64,000 nucleotides of DNA from Yanshouia hominis (GCA_014385025.1 JACRTB010000005.1:1-64000); one strand, 5' to 3'; shown: positions 34,124 to 43,975, numbered from the stretch's first letter. Notes: generated by a model from the letters alone, not told the origin. Numbers and translations are program-made.

Positions 34124-34835
34124 ACCGCAGATTTTGATAGTGGAGGATGACCCGGCAATCGGCAACCTGATCGCTACCACGCTGGAGACACAGAACTACC
34201 AGTATCACCGGGCCAAAACGGGCGCCGGCGCCGTCATGGACGCCCTCACCTTTCGTCCGGACGTGATGCTGCTGGACTTGGGCCTGCCCGATATGGACGG
34301 GGTGGATATCATCAAAAAGGTACGAACCTGGAGCAATCTGCCCATCATCGTGGTTTCCGCCCGCAGCGAGGATGGCGACAAAGTAGCCGCGCTGGACGCC
34401 GGCGCCGATGACTATCTCACAAAGCCCTTCTCGGTGGACGAACTGCTGGCCCGCCTGCGGGTGGCCCTGCGGCGGGTTCGGTATGACCATGAGCGGACCC
34501 GGGAGGAGTCCAGCGTCTACGAAAACGGCGGACTGAAAATCGACTACGCCGCCGGCTGCGCCTATCGGGACGGGGAGGAAGTCCACCTGACCCCCATCGA
34601 ATACAAACTGCTGTGCCTGCTGGCCAAAAACACCGGAAAGGTCCTGACCCACAACTACATTCTAAACGAGGTTTGGGGCAGTCCCACCGCCTCTGACACC
34701 CCCTCGCTGCGGGTATTCATGGCCACATTGCGCAAAAAGCTGGAGGCCGATCCCGGCCACCCCCAGTACATTCAGACCCATATCGGTGTGGGCTATCGTA
34801 TGATCCAGCAGAAACAGGAAGACGAGACTCCTTGA
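34116..34835 (+). CDS. kdpE: Response regulator KdpE
   Basis: This 239-residue OmpR-family regulator has a receiver domain (ILIVEDDPAIGNLIATTL, phospho-Asp in MLLDLGLPDMDG, Lys in DYLTKPFSVDEL) and a winged helix (VHLTPIEYKLLCLLAKNTGKVLTHNYILNEVWG). KdpE normally activates kdpFABC. That operon is broken here, so its present target is probably ktrAB or a Kdp copy elsewhere. Coupled to kdpD. Confidence 0.96.
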   Translation: MNKPQILIVEDDPAIGNLIATTLETQNYQYHRAKTGAGAVMDALTFRPDVMLLDLGLPDMDGVDIIKKVRTWSNLPIIVVSARSEDGDKVAALDAGADDYLTKPFSVDELLARLRVALRRVRYDHERTREESSVYENGGLKIDYAAGCAYRDGEEVHLTPIEYKLLCLLAKNTGKVLTHNYILNEVWGSPTASDTPSLRVFMATLRKKLEADPGHPQYIQTHIGVGYRMIQQKQEDETP

Positions 34836-35459
34836 AGAAAAATGTCCGCCGCCCTTGAGCTGAGAAAAATGCTTTCCGCGTTTTGCCCGTACAAGGTGGA
34901 GTCAAGACGTTTTAATCCCGCAGCCACACGGAATACCGGCGCCCATTTGCATGGGCGCCGGTATTCCGCTGTCCGCCCTTCTGTCTGTCCGCTGCCTGTT
35001 CTCCGCCCGTCCGGCAGCCGCTTATCTGACCCCGCTTATCTACTGTTATCTGTTCGACCGCTGCCTGTGGACAGCGCCGCTTCAGCCTCTTCTTTCGCAG
35101 TGCCGAAGCGCATTTTGTTCAATGATTCCAGCGGAAAAGTGCAGAAAATTTTTGCCGGGGGAATACCGCGGGTCTTTGCCGCCCCGGTGCGGTGGGAACG
35201 CCCCAAATAGCAGAGGACACCGTACCGGCGTCTTGAAGCCGCACCCGCGATAACAGAACGCAATTCGATGATTTCAAGAGGAAATACAAGAGATTCCGCG
35301 GCAATCTTAAAATTTCGGATTCGATTCTCTCTTTAAGTCGAAATCCCTCCAAAATTGCACACTTTTTTTTCGCAAACGACTGTGTTATAATTTTATTGTT
35401 ATTCCCAGATTATCAAGAGCAGCACGGCGCGCCGTCCCCGGCGGGCGCCGTAAAACGAG
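34836..35459. other. Long gap with a 17-bp perfect hairpin; otherwise no gene seen
   Basis: CGGAATACCGGCGCCCA (34929-34945) pairs with TGGGCGCCGGTATTCCG (34952-34968) across a 6-nt loop and likely ends the kdpDE transcript, though no T-run follows. The rest of this 620-bp gap shows no convincing frame. At its right end an extended -10 (TGTTATAAT, 35383-35391) lies about 78 bp before the activase gene. Confidence 0.6.
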
Positions 35460-35468
35460 GTGCAGACG

Positions 35469-38399
35469 TTGCGAATTGGCATTGATATCGGTTCCACCAC
35501 CATTAAGAGCGTTGTGCTCGGAGAGGATGGCGCAATCCTTTCCAGCTCCTATGAACGCCACTATTCCCAGATCATTCAAAAGACATCTGATCTGCTGACC
35601 CGCATCCGGGAGGAACATCCCGACTGCGAAACCGCCGAGATCGCCATCTCCGGTTCCGCCGGGATGGGGATGGCCGAGGGCTGCGGCATCCCCTTCGTGC
35701 AGGAGGTATTCGCCACCCGCATCGCACTGACCGACCGGATGCCCGGCGTTGACGCCGCCATCGAGCTTGGAGGTGAGGACGCCAAGATTCTTTTCCTGAC
35801 CAACGGTCTGGAGGTGCGGATGAACGGCTCCTGCGCGGGAGGCACCGGCGCCTTCATCGATCAGATGGCCACCCTGCTTGGCTGCTCCCCCGGCGAGATG
35901 AACGAACAGGCCGCCCACGCCGCCCGGCTCTACACCATTGCATCCCGATGCGGGGTGTTCGCCAAATCGGACATCCAGCCTCTTCTGAATCAGGGTGCTG
36001 TGCACAGCGACCTTTCCGCCTCGATCTTCGCGGCGGTGGTCAACCAGACCATCGCCGGATTGGCGCAGGGCCGTCCGATCAAGGGAAAGGTCGCCTATCT
36101 TGGCGGACCGCTCACCTTCCTCTCTGAGCTGCGCAAGAGCTTTGACCATGCGCTGGAGCTGACCGGCATCTGTCCCGAGGACTCGCTCTATTATGTTGCG
36201 CTCGGCGCGGCCCTTTCCTGCGACGCCTCCTGCGAGAGGAATTTTACCGACATGCTCCAAAAGCTCTCCTCCTTTTCGCGGCAGGGCAATTATCATTCGA
36301 TCGCTCCGCTGTTTTGCAGCAGGGAGGACTACCAGCAGTTTGCCAGCCGCCACAGCCGCCACGCCGTGGAACGTGCCGACCCCGCCTTTTATGATGGGCG
36401 GGCGTTCATTGGAGTGGACGCCGGATCGACCACCCTCAAAATTGCGGTGATCGACGAAAAAGGGCGGCTGCTTGCCGACGTCTACCGTTCAAACCAGGGC
36501 AATCCGGTTTCGGTGGCCCGGGGCTTTCTCGAGGAATTTTTCACCAAATATCCCCGGATCACCATCGCCGGCTCGACCGCCACCGGCTACGGTGAGGATC
36601 TGGTCAAAAGCGCCTTTTCGCTCGATTACGGCGTTGTCGAGACGGTCGCGCACCTGAAAGCCGCGCAGCATTTTCTGCCCGACGTCGAGTTTATCATTGA
36701 TATCGGCGGACAGGACATCAAGTGCTTCAAGATCAAGAATGGGGCGATCGATTCGATCTTTCTCAATGAAGCCTGTTCATCGGGCTGCGGCTCTTTTCTG
36801 CAAACCTTTGCCAACGCCCTGGGGTACACCTCGGAGGACTTTGCCCATCTCGGGCTTTTTGCCGACCGCCCGGTTGATCTTGGCAGCCGCTGCACCGTCT
36901 TTATGAATTCGTCCGTGAAGCAGGCACAGAAGGATGGCGCCACCATCGAAAACATTTCGGCCGGTCTTTCGATCAGCGTTGTGAAGAACGCGCTCTACAA
37001 GGTCATCCGCACGGCCTCCCCCGAAGAACTGGGCCGCCGGATCGTTGTGCAGGGAGGAACCTTCCTCAACGACGCGGTGCTGCGCGCCTTCGAGCAGGAG
37101 TTGGGCATCGACGTCGTCCGTCCGGCGATTGCGGGCCTGATGGGGGCCTACGGAGCGGCGCTCTACGCCTTGGAACGCGCCAAGGAAAAGAGCAGCATCC
37201 TCTCTCTTGAGGAATTCCGCAATTTCTCCCACACCGTCCGAGACATCAACTGCGGTCTCTGCCAAAACAACTGCCGCCTGACCGTCAACACCTTTTCAGG
37301 CGGCAGAAAGCTGATTTCCGGCAATCGGTGCGAACGCCCGATCACCCACCGGATCGACGACGGCTCCCTGAATCTTTACGACTACAAGCTGCGACTTCTG
37401 CAAAGCTATCAGCCTCACTCGGGGCCGCGCGGCCGGATCGGCATTCCGCTTGGGCTCAACTTCTATGAGCTGCTTCCCTTCTGGCACACCTTCTTCTCCT
37501 CGCTTGGCTTTTCGGTCGTGACCTCCCCGCTCTCCAACCGGGGAATCTACCTGCGCGGCCAGAACACCATCCCCTCCGACACCGTCTGCTTTCCCGCCAA
37601 GCTGATGCACGGCCATATCCAGACGCTGATCGATCAGGGGGTCAAGTACATCTTTTATCCCTGCATGAGTTACAATCTTGATGAAGGAATCAGCGACAAC
37701 CATTACAACTGCCCGGTCGTCGCCTACTACCCCGAGGTCATCGGGGCAAACATGCCGGAGCTTGGGCGCATCACCTTCATCAATGATTACGTTGGCATCC
37801 ACAACCCCCGCTACTTTGCAAAGAAGGCCTTTGAGATGCTCTCCCGCTACATCCCCAACCTCGCCCGCAGCGAGGTGGAGCGCGCTGCAAAGGACGCCTA
37901 TGACGAGCTTGCGGTCTACCATGCCCGAATCAGCGCGCGCGGAGAAGAAATCATCGAACGCGCCCGTGATGAGGGCCGCCAGATCATTGTCCTTGCTGGA
38001 AGACCTTATCACGTCGATCCCGAAATCAACCACGGCATCGACAAGCTGATCGCCGGCTTCGGCGCGGCGATCGTTTCGGAGGATGTGGTCAGCGAGCGGA
38101 TCAAAGAGCCGGTCAAAGTGCATGTTCTCAATCAGTGGACCTATCACGCGCGCCTTTATGCCGCCGCCCGCTACATCAAGGACCAGCCCGACATGCATCT
38201 GGTGCAGCTGGTCTCGTTTGGCTGCGGCATCGATGCGATCACCACCGACGAGGTGCGCTCACTGCTTGAGGAGGAAGGGCGGCTCTATACCCAGATCAAA
38301 ATCGACGAAATCACCAATCTCGGCGCCGTGAAAATCCGCCTGCGCAGTCTCTTTGCGGCAGTGGAGCAGCAGCGCCGGAAGGAGGGAGCTTCCCTATGA
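35469..38399 (+). CDS. 2-hydroxyacyl-CoA dehydratase activase-like ATPase (BcrAD/BadFG type), first half
   Basis: This protein of about 976 residues contains two ASKHA ATPase domains. The first has RIGIDIGSTTIKSVVL and MNGSCAGGTGAFIDQMA with a cluster-type cysteine. The second has FIGVDAGSTTLKIAVID, DIGGQDIKCFKI and NEACSSGCGSFLQTFA. A DUF2229-type domain follows (LNFYELLPFWHTFF, VCFPAKLMHGHIQ, YIFYPCMSYN). Small relatives reduce hydroxyacyl-CoA dehydratases with ATP and a [4Fe-4S] cluster; the large version has no proven role. TTG at 35469 is preferred, since GAGGTG lies 6 bp upstream; GTG at 35460 is the alternative. Related large proteins are usually single chains of about 1400 residues; here the end is a separate gene. 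Confidence 0.85.
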   Translation: MRIGIDIGSTTIKSVVLGEDGAILSSSYERHYSQIIQKTSDLLTRIREEHPDCETAEIAISGSAGMGMAEGCGIPFVQEVFATRIALTDRMPGVDAAIELGGEDAKILFLTNGLEVRMNGSCAGGTGAFIDQMATLLGCSPGEMNEQAAHAARLYTIASRCGVFAKSDIQPLLNQGAVHSDLSASIFAAVVNQTIAGLAQGRPIKGKVAYLGGPLTFLSELRKSFDHALELTGICPEDSLYYVALGAALSCDASCERNFTDMLQKLSSFSRQGNYHSIAPLFCSREDYQQFASRHSRHAVERADPAFYDGRAFIGVDAGSTTLKIAVIDEKGRLLADVYRSNQGNPVSVARGFLEEFFTKYPRITIAGSTATGYGEDLVKSAFSLDYGVVETVAHLKAAQHFLPDVEFIIDIGGQDIKCFKIKNGAIDSIFLNEACSSGCGSFLQTFANALGYTSEDFAHLGLFADRPVDLGSRCTVFMNSSVKQAQKDGATIENISAGLSISVVKNALYKVIRTASPEELGRRIVVQGGTFLNDAVLRAFEQELGIDVVRPAIAGLMGAYGAALYALERAKEKSSILSLEEFRNFSHTVRDINCGLCQNNCRLTVNTFSGGRKLISGNRCERPITHRIDDGSLNLYDYKLRLLQSYQPHSGPRGRIGIPLGLNFYELLPFWHTFFSSLGFSVVTSPLSNRGIYLRGQNTIPSDTVCFPAKLMHGHIQTLIDQGVKYIFYPCMSYNLDEGISDNHYNCPVVAYYPEVIGANMPELGRITFINDYVGIHNPRYFAKKAFEMLSRYIPNLARSEVERAAKDAYDELAVYHARISARGEEIIERARDEGRQIIVLAGRPYHVDPEINHGIDKLIAGFGAAIVSEDVVSERIKEPVKVHVLNQWTYHARLYAAARYIKDQPDMHLVQLVSFGCGIDAITTDEVRSLLEEEGRLYTQIKIDEITNLGAVKIRLRSLFAAVEQQRRKEGASL

Positions 38400-39700
38400 G
38401 CGAGCCGGTCCGCGGCGGCGAGGGGCAGGTCGTTTTCACCCGGGAGATGCGGGATACCCACACCATCCTGGTGCCGATGATGCTGCCGATCCATTTTACC
38501 TTTATCCAGAAGCTGATGACCAGCGCGGGATATCATGTGGAGATTCTGCAGAACCGTTCCCACGCGGTCATTGAAAAGGGACTGAAATTTGTCCATAACG
38601 ACACCTGCTACCCCGCTCTGGTGGTCATCGGACAGATGATCGACGCATTGGACAGCGGAAACTACGACCTTTCCAAAACCGCGCTGATCATGAGCCAAAC
38701 CGGCGGCGGCTGCCGCGCTTCCAACTACATTCATCTGCTGCGCAAGGCGCTCGCCAAGGCGGGCTACGGAGATCTTCCGGTGATCTCGGCCAACCTTTCG
38801 GGGCTGGAGGCAAATCCCGGCTTTCAGGTGACGCTGCCGCTGATCCGCAAGATGATCGCCGCGCTCGTCTACGGCGACCTCATCATGCTGCTTGCCAACC
38901 AGACCAGGCCCTATGAAATCGCGCAGGGGGCGACCGAACGGGTCATCGAGCGGCAGATCGAACGGCTTTGCGCTCAATTCGAGGAGGGACGCGGCGTTTC
39001 CACCCGTGAGATGCGGCAGAATCTCGATCAGGTCGCCTGCGAATTTGAAGCGGTTCCGGTCAACCGCACCCCCAAGGTGCGGGTCGGCATCGTCGGGGAA
39101 ATTTTTGTCAAATATTCGGCGCTGGCCAACAACGGGCTGGAGGCCTTTCTCGCCGGGCAGGGCTGTGAAGTGATGGTTCCGGGCGTGCTTGGCTTTATGC
39201 TCTACAGTGTCGATGCGCGCCTCGAGGATTACAAGCTCTATGGGGGCAGCCGGTTTCATCACATGGCCGCCGGCATGCTGATGGACTTTTTCCTGCGGAT
39301 GGAGCGGACGATGCTCGACGTGCTGAAAAGTCATCCCCGCTTTGTCTCCCCGGCCCCCTTTCAGGAGCTCAAGGAGATGGTTTCCGGGGTCATCGGTCTT
39401 GGAAACAAGATGGGAGAGGGCTGGCTGCTGACCGCCGAGATGATCGAGCTGATCCGCCACGGCTATGGCAATATCGTCTGCGCCCAGCCGTTCGGATGCC
39501 TGCCCAATCACATCTGCGGCAAAGGGATGATCCACAAGCTGCGTACTCTTTATCCCGAGTCGAACATCGTGGCGATCGACTACGACGCCTCGGCCACCCG
39601 GGTCAATCAGGAAAACCGCATCAAACTGATGCTGGCGGTCGCCCGCGAGGAGCTGGAAAAGCAGAATAAAAACGCCCCTGCCGGGGCGGAGGCAAAGTAA
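38396..39700 (+). CDS. Activase-associated protein, second half (DUF2229/CoA-activase C-terminal region)
   Basis: This 434-residue protein carries the region that normally ends the large activase: FVHNDTCYPALVVIGQM, QTGGGCRASNYIHLLRKAL, RVGIVGEIFVKYSALANNGLEAFL and QPFGCLPNHICGKGM. Conserved cysteines (DTCYP, GGCRAS, FGCLPNHICGKG) suggest an iron-sulfur cluster related to dehydratase subunits. It begins within the stop of the first half (ATGA), so the two are made in equal amounts. It is therefore a natural split or a fission of one ancestral gene; both parts look intact. Confidence 0.85.
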   Translation: MSEPVRGGEGQVVFTREMRDTHTILVPMMLPIHFTFIQKLMTSAGYHVEILQNRSHAVIEKGLKFVHNDTCYPALVVIGQMIDALDSGNYDLSKTALIMSQTGGGCRASNYIHLLRKALAKAGYGDLPVISANLSGLEANPGFQVTLPLIRKMIAALVYGDLIMLLANQTRPYEIAQGATERVIERQIERLCAQFEEGRGVSTREMRQNLDQVACEFEAVPVNRTPKVRVGIVGEIFVKYSALANNGLEAFLAGQGCEVMVPGVLGFMLYSVDARLEDYKLYGGSRFHHMAAGMLMDFFLRMERTMLDVLKSHPRFVSPAPFQELKEMVSGVIGLGNKMGEGWLLTAEMIELIRHGYGNIVCAQPFGCLPNHICGKGMIHKLRTLYPESNIVAIDYDASATRVNQENRIKLMLAVAREELEKQNKNAPAGAEAK

Positions 39701-39705
39701 CAGCC

Positions 39706-40179
39706 ATGGAAATCCGTCCCTACCAGCCCGAAGATATCGGAGAGATTGTCCTTCTTTTTTATGAGACGGTCCACTCGGTCAACCTCCGCGATTACACCCC
39801 GGAGCAGGCGGAGGCCTGGGCGCCGCATCCTCCCAGCGCGGCCCGCTGGCATTCCGTTCTGCGCGTGCATAACACCTTTACCGCGTTGGAAGGCGGTCAT
39901 GTGGTTGGTTTCGGAGACATCGATGCCACGGGCTACCTTGATCACCTGTTCGTCCACAAAGACCACCAGAGGCGCGGCATTGCCGGCGCCCTCTGCGACC
40001 GTTTGGAGTCGCTGTACCCCGAAAAGGCCGTTACCGTTCATGCCTCGATCACCGCACGCGGTTTTTTTGAACGGCGGGGCTACCGGGTCGTCCGGGAGCA
40101 GCAGATCGAACGGCGCGGCGTTCTTCTGACCAACTTCGTGATGGAAAAACCGGCAAAACTGAGTCATAATCATCCTTGA
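39706..40179 (+). CDS. GNAT-family N-acetyltransferase
   Basis: This 157-residue protein has the GNAT acetyl-CoA motif LDHLFVHKDHQRRGIAGALCDRL and FFERRGYRVVREQ. It resembles the YafP-like group, but the substrate is unknown. It starts 5 bp after the activase second half and probably shares its transcript. Confidence 0.88.
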   Translation: MEIRPYQPEDIGEIVLLFYETVHSVNLRDYTPEQAEAWAPHPPSAARWHSVLRVHNTFTALEGGHVVGFGDIDATGYLDHLFVHKDHQRRGIAGALCDRLESLYPEKAVTVHASITARGFFERRGYRVVREQQIERRGVLLTNFVMEKPAKLSHNHP

Positions 40180-40737
40180 GAGCCGCGGTCGAACGCACGG
40201 CCGTCAGGACAAAACAAAACTCAGCTTTTAGGAAGGCGGGCAGCTTTGCAGCTGCCCGCCTTCCCTGTTCCCGCTTTCCGTCTCTCTGCCCGACGAGCGA
40301 CGTACCCGGACAGGAAGCATATCGGCCACTGTTTTCGCCCGAAGTGGGTCCGCGGGACCGATGACATGTGCAGAGATGGGCGCAGAGGCCGGGACCGGAG
40401 CTGAGAGCTGCCCATCTTCCCTATTTCCTTCCCCGTCTGCCCGGTAGGCCGTGCGCCCGATAGGAAGCAGTATCGTCCTCCTGCCGCCCCAAGTGAGTAC
40501 GTGGGAACGGAAAACGCGCGCGGGGGTTGGCGCAGAGGCCGGGGCCAGAGCCGCAAGCTGCCGATCTTCTCTATTCTCCTTCCCCGCCTGTCCGGTGGGC
40601 TGTGCGCCCGGACAGAAAGCGATATCGCATTCGCTGCCGCCCCAAGTGAGTACGTGGGAACGGCAAACGCGCGTGGGAATTGGAGCGGAAGCTGATGCCT
40701 TGCATACCCGCTTTGTATGCGCTTAGCTATTTGCTTT
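40180..40737. repeat. Intergenic array of about 150-bp repeats (three degenerate copies)
   Basis: The anchor CGCCCSAAGTGRGTMCGYGGGA recurs at 40336, 40485 and 40638 (periods 149 and 153), each followed by a GCGCAGAGGCCGGG-like or related tract and preceded by a CTGCCS-ATCTTCYCTATT tract. Copies 2 and 3 are the closest. Long frames through it follow the repeat and show no family. Confidence 0.85.
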
Positions 40738-40801
40738 AAGAAACATCCTTTCTGTGCCTTTTGGCGGCTTGAACGCTCACCATTTTGCAAGGATGTTTCT
40801 T
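40738..40801. repeat. 13-bp perfect inverted repeat with 38-bp interior
   Basis: AAGAAACATCCTT (40738-40750) and AAGGATGTTTCTT (40789-40801) are exact complements, flanked by T/A-rich bases. It could be a stem-loop RNA or a remnant of a tiny insertion. Confidence 0.7.
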
Positions 40802-40883
40802 TGCCCAAGCCTGAACCCCGCCCGCATAGCGGGCAGCTTTTAAGCAATGACCAAGCCATTGCTCTTCGCTAAAGCATTCGGCC

Positions 40884-40913
40884 AACAAAATGGCCCCGGA
40901 TTGCTCCGGGGCC
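40884..40913 (-). terminator. Terminator of the histidine operon
   Basis: On the minus strand GGCCCCGG (40106+800=40906-40913 complement) pairs with CCGGGGCC (40892-40899 complement) over a short loop and is followed by ATTTTGTT (40884-40891). It lies 6 bp past the hisI stop. Confidence 0.85.
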
Positions 40914-40918
40914 GTTCT

Positions 40919-41245
40919 CTATTTGATCCGATGAAAAAAGCAGCTGTGCGCGCCGGTATGGCAGGCGGGGCCGGTCTGCTCCACCATCACCAGAAGAGTG
41001 TCGTCATCACAGTCGCCGTAAAGGGACAGCACCTTCTGAAGATGCCCGGAGGTCGCGCCCTTGTTCCAGAGTTCCTGGCGGGAACGGCTGTAAAACCATG
41101 TGTATCCGGTTTCCAGCGTGAGTCGCAGGCTCTCCCGGTTCATGTAGGCGAGCATCAGCACCTCGCCGGTGCTTTGCTCCTGCACCACCGCGGGAATCAG
41201 CTCTCCCTTTTGAAAAAAGCGCTCGAGGTCAAGAATCTGCTCCAT
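40919..41245 (-). CDS. hisI: Phosphoribosyl-AMP cyclohydrolase
   Basis: This 108-residue enzyme opens the adenine ring of PR-AMP. The zinc/magnesium site [28 protein letters not shown] and [20 protein letters not shown] are complete. It is the cyclohydrolase only; no HisE pyrophosphohydrolase domain is fused and none is in the operon. It follows hisF by 3 bp and is the last gene of the operon. Confidence 0.96.
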   Translation of the reverse strand: MEQILDLERFFQKGELIPAVVQEQSTGEVLMLAYMNRESLRLTLETGYTWFYSRSRQELWNKGATSGHLQKVLSLYGDCDDDTLLVMVEQTGPACHTGAHSCFFHRIK

Positions 41246-41248
41246 ATT

Positions 41249-42007
41249 CTACCTCCTCGCCGGGATGCCGCAGGCGCGCAGATGCTCCTTGACCTGCCCG
41301 ACGGTCAGCTCCCCATAGTGGAACAGGCTCGCGGCCAGCGCCGCGTCCGCCCCGGTTTTCTGGAATACCTCGGAGAAATGCTCGAGCTTTCCGCAGCCGC
41401 CCGAAGCAATCACCGGCACTCCTACCGCTTTGGAAACCAGATCGGTCAGCTCAAGATCGAACCCGTTTTTGGTTCCGTCGGCATCCATCGAGGTTAAAAG
41501 GATCTCTCCCGCACCGAGGGCCGTCACTCTTTTGGCCCAGCCGACCGCTTCGATGCCAGTGTCGATCCTCCCGCCGTTGATGACGACGGTAAAAGTTCCG
41601 TCCGGGGCGCGCCGCGCATCGATGGCCGCCACGATGCACTGGCTGCCAAACGCTTCCGCCCCCTCGGTAATCAGCTCGGGATGCCGGACCGCCGCAGAAT
41701 TGAGAGAAACCTTATCCGCGCCCGCCCGCAGCAGGCTGCGGATGTCATCCACCGAACCGATGCCGCCGCCGACGGTGAGCGGCACAAAAACCTTCTGCGC
41801 GGTACGGCGCACCACCTCGACCATCGTGCCGCGCCCCTCGTGGGTGGCGGTGATGTCGAGAAAGGTGATCTCATCCGCTCCCTGGGCGTTGTAGGCCATC
41901 GCGCATTCAACCGGATCTCCAACCGTCTGCAGGCCGACAAAGTTGATTCCTTTGACAACCCGGCCGTCCTTGACGTCGAGGCAGGGGATGATGCGTTTAG
42001 CCAACAT
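41249..42007 (-). CDS. hisF: Imidazole glycerol phosphate synthase, cyclase subunit
   Basis: This 252-residue TIM barrel starts at [20 protein letters not shown] (first catalytic Asp). It also shows [43 protein letters not shown] and [13 protein letters not shown]. HisF forms imidazole glycerol phosphate and AICAR from PRFAR with ammonia delivered by HisH. ATG 42007 with GGAGGTG upstream is preferred to a GTG at 42016. It overlaps hisA by 11 bp. Confidence 0.96.
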   Translation of the reverse strand: MLAKRIIPCLDVKDGRVVKGINFVGLQTVGDPVECAMAYNAQGADEITFLDITATHEGRGTMVEVVRRTAQKVFVPLTVGGGIGSVDDIRSLLRAGADKVSLNSAAVRHPELITEGAEAFGSQCIVAAIDARRAPDGTFTVVINGGRIDTGIEAVGWAKRVTALGAGEILLTSMDADGTKNGFDLELTDLVSKAVGVPVIASGGCGKLEHFSEVFQKTGADAALAASLFHYGELTVGQVKEHLRACGIPARR

Positions 42008-42725
42008 TCTGCTCACCTCCCACCCGCACGGCCTCGCCGAGGCCCAGGGTGCCGGCGTAAAGCGACTTGCCGCAGATCGCGCCGTAGAGGCCCTGCTTCA
42101 TCAGCGTCCTGACGTCGTCGATGGAGGAGATGCCGCCCGAAGCGATCACCTTGCAGCAGACCTCGCCCGAAAGCTCCCGGAGCTGGTCAAACGAGGGGCC
42201 CTTGAGAGTGCCGTCGCGGGAGATGTCGGTGTAGATCAGGGTCTGCACCCCCATATCCTCCATCCGTTTGGCAAGCTCCAGGAAATCCATCTCGCTGGTG
42301 TCCAGCCAGCCCCGGGTCGCCACCTTGCGATTTTTTGCATCGATGCCGACCGCAAGCTGCGCGCCGAACTCCTTGACCGCCTCGGCCACCAATGAGGGAT
42401 TTGAGAGGGCCGCCGAGCCCAGCACCACCCGCGAGATGCCGCGGGTCAGATAAAATTCAATCGTCTTCATGTCCCGGATACCGCCGCCGAGCTCCACCCT
42501 GAGCCCCGAATGGGCCGCGACATTGAGGAAGATGGCCTCATTTTTTCGCGTTCCTTCAACAGCGCCGTCCAGATCAACCATGTGCAGCCAGACCGCCCCT
42601 CCCTTGCGGAAGGTTTCCGCCGTTTCAAGCGGATCGTGCGCCACCTGTGTGGTTGTCGAAAAATCGCCCTGCACCAGACGCACACAGCGTCCGTCCTTAA
42701 TATCGATTGCCGGAAGGATAATCAT
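41997..42725 (-). CDS. hisA: ProFAR isomerase
   Basis: This 242-residue TIM barrel has the catalytic aspartates in [21 protein letters not shown] and [17 protein letters not shown], and the phosphate site in [31 protein letters not shown]. It isomerises ProFAR to PRFAR. It overlaps hisH (4 bp) and hisF (11 bp). Confidence 0.96.
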   Translation of the reverse strand: MIILPAIDIKDGRCVRLVQGDFSTTTQVAHDPLETAETFRKGGAVWLHMVDLDGAVEGTRKNEAIFLNVAAHSGLRVELGGGIRDMKTIEFYLTRGISRVVLGSAALSNPSLVAEAVKEFGAQLAVGIDAKNRKVATRGWLDTSEMDFLELAKRMEDMGVQTLIYTDISRDGTLKGPSFDQLRELSGEVCCKVIASGGISSIDDVRTLMKQGLYGAICGKSLYAGTLGLGEAVRVGGEQNVG

Positions 42726-43330
42726 TTCCCAGCCACCACCTTTGCAAAATTTTGCAGCATCCGCAGCCCGACCCCGCCGCTCTTTTCAGGGTGGAACTGC
42801 GCTCCGAACACCGTCCCGCTGCCGACCAGCGCCGGAACGGTGCAGCCATAATCGGTTGACGCGAGCAGATACCGCTCGCCGCAGAAGGCCGCAAAGGAAT
42901 GGACGAAATAGACGAAATCGCCGTCCCTCGTGCCTTCCAGAATCGGGGAGGGCTGACAGATTTTCAGCTCATTCCAGCCGATATGCGGCAGCTTCAGGTC
43001 CTGACAGGGAATCCGGTCGACATGGCCGGGGATCAGGCCAAGGCCCTCGGTACGGCCGAATTCGGTCGAATAGTCAAAAAGCATCTGCATCCCCAGACAG
43101 ATGCCGAGCAGCGGCTTTTTCTGCGCCTCCGCCTGAAGCACCGGAATCAGCCCGGTTTCCTTCAGGCGCTGCATCGCGTCGGGAAACGCGCCCACACCGG
43201 GCAGGATGATTCCCTCCGCCGCTCTGATCAGGGCGGGGTCCCGGGTGATCCTCGTTTCAATTGAGAGAAAATCGCAGGCATTCTTTACGCTGAAGAGATT
43301 GCCCGCGCCATAGTCCACGACTGCTATCAT
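42722..43330 (-). CDS. hisH: Imidazole glycerol phosphate synthase, glutaminase subunit
   Basis: This 202-residue class I glutamine amidotransferase has its nucleophile Cys in PLLGICLGMQMLFDYS and His/Glu in GAQFHPEKSGGVGLRML. It supplies ammonia to HisF. The start IAVVDYGAGNLFSVKNA is standard. Confidence 0.96.
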   Translation of the reverse strand: MIAVVDYGAGNLFSVKNACDFLSIETRITRDPALIRAAEGIILPGVGAFPDAMQRLKETGLIPVLQAEAQKKPLLGICLGMQMLFDYSTEFGRTEGLGLIPGHVDRIPCQDLKLPHIGWNELKICQPSPILEGTRDGDFVYFVHSFAAFCGERYLLASTDYGCTVPALVGSGTVFGAQFHPEKSGGVGLRMLQNFAKVVAGK

Positions 43331-43399
43331 TAAAATGCCCCCCTACCGGCCATCTTCAAAATGCGGCCTCCCGCTTGCCAAACCGCCCCTTTGCGGAGC

Positions 43400-43975
43400 T
43401 TAGAGCATCCCCTTGGTGGAAAGCACCGCGCCGCCGGTGGGCGCCGCGGCCGCCGCGAGCGCATGCGCAAGGGCCTTGAAGAGCGCCTCCGCCTTGTGGT
43501 GGTCGTTTTTTCCGTACAGCAGCTTGAGATGCAGCGTTAACCCCGCGTTCATGGCAAAGGCGCGGAAAAACTCCTCCGCCATCTGGGTATCGAACTCCCC
43601 GATTCTTCCGGAGGAAAAATCGCAGTCGAAAACCAGATACGGCCGGCCGCTGATATCCACCGCGCAGAGAGCCAGCGCCTCATCCATCGGGATAAAAAAG
43701 CTGCCGTAGCGTGCGATGCCGGAACGGTCCCCGACCGCTTGGGCAAACGCCTGCCCCAGCACAATGCCGGTATCCTCGACCGTATGGTGGCAGTCCACCG
43801 CGAGATCCCCCTGACAGGATACGGTCAGGCCGAAATTCGCGTGCACCGCGAGGGTGGTAAGCATGTGGTCAAAAAAGCCGATCCCCGTTTGAATCCCGAC
43901 CTCGCCGCCGTCGAGACAGAGGGAGAGGCTGATGTCGGTTTCGCGGGTCGTCCGTCGGATTTGTGCGCTTCTCAT
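43400..43975 (-). CDS. hisB: Imidazoleglycerol-phosphate dehydratase
   Basis: This 191-residue enzyme has the manganese-binding His clusters of the family: IGFFDHMLTTLAVHANFGL and VDCHHTVEDTGIVLGQAF, then KNDHHKAEALFKALAHAL. It is monofunctional; the histidinol-phosphatase domain found in enterobacteria is absent and no separate phosphatase lies in the operon. A 69-bp gap separates it from hisH. Confidence 0.96.
   Translation of the reverse strand: MRSAQIRRTTRETDISLSLCLDGGEVGIQTGIGFFDHMLTTLAVHANFGLTVSCQGDLAVDCHHTVEDTGIVLGQAFAQAVGDRSGIARYGSFFIPMDEALALCAVDISGRPYLVFDCDFSSGRIGEFDTQMAEEFFRAFAMNAGLTLHLKLLYGKNDHHKAEALFKALAHALAAAAAPTGGAVLSTKGML

Noticed and set aside
40221-40859. 212-codon minus-strand frame with repeated VPTYSLGAA
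   Set aside because: It mirrors the DNA repeat and degenerates in copy 1; no RBS or family.
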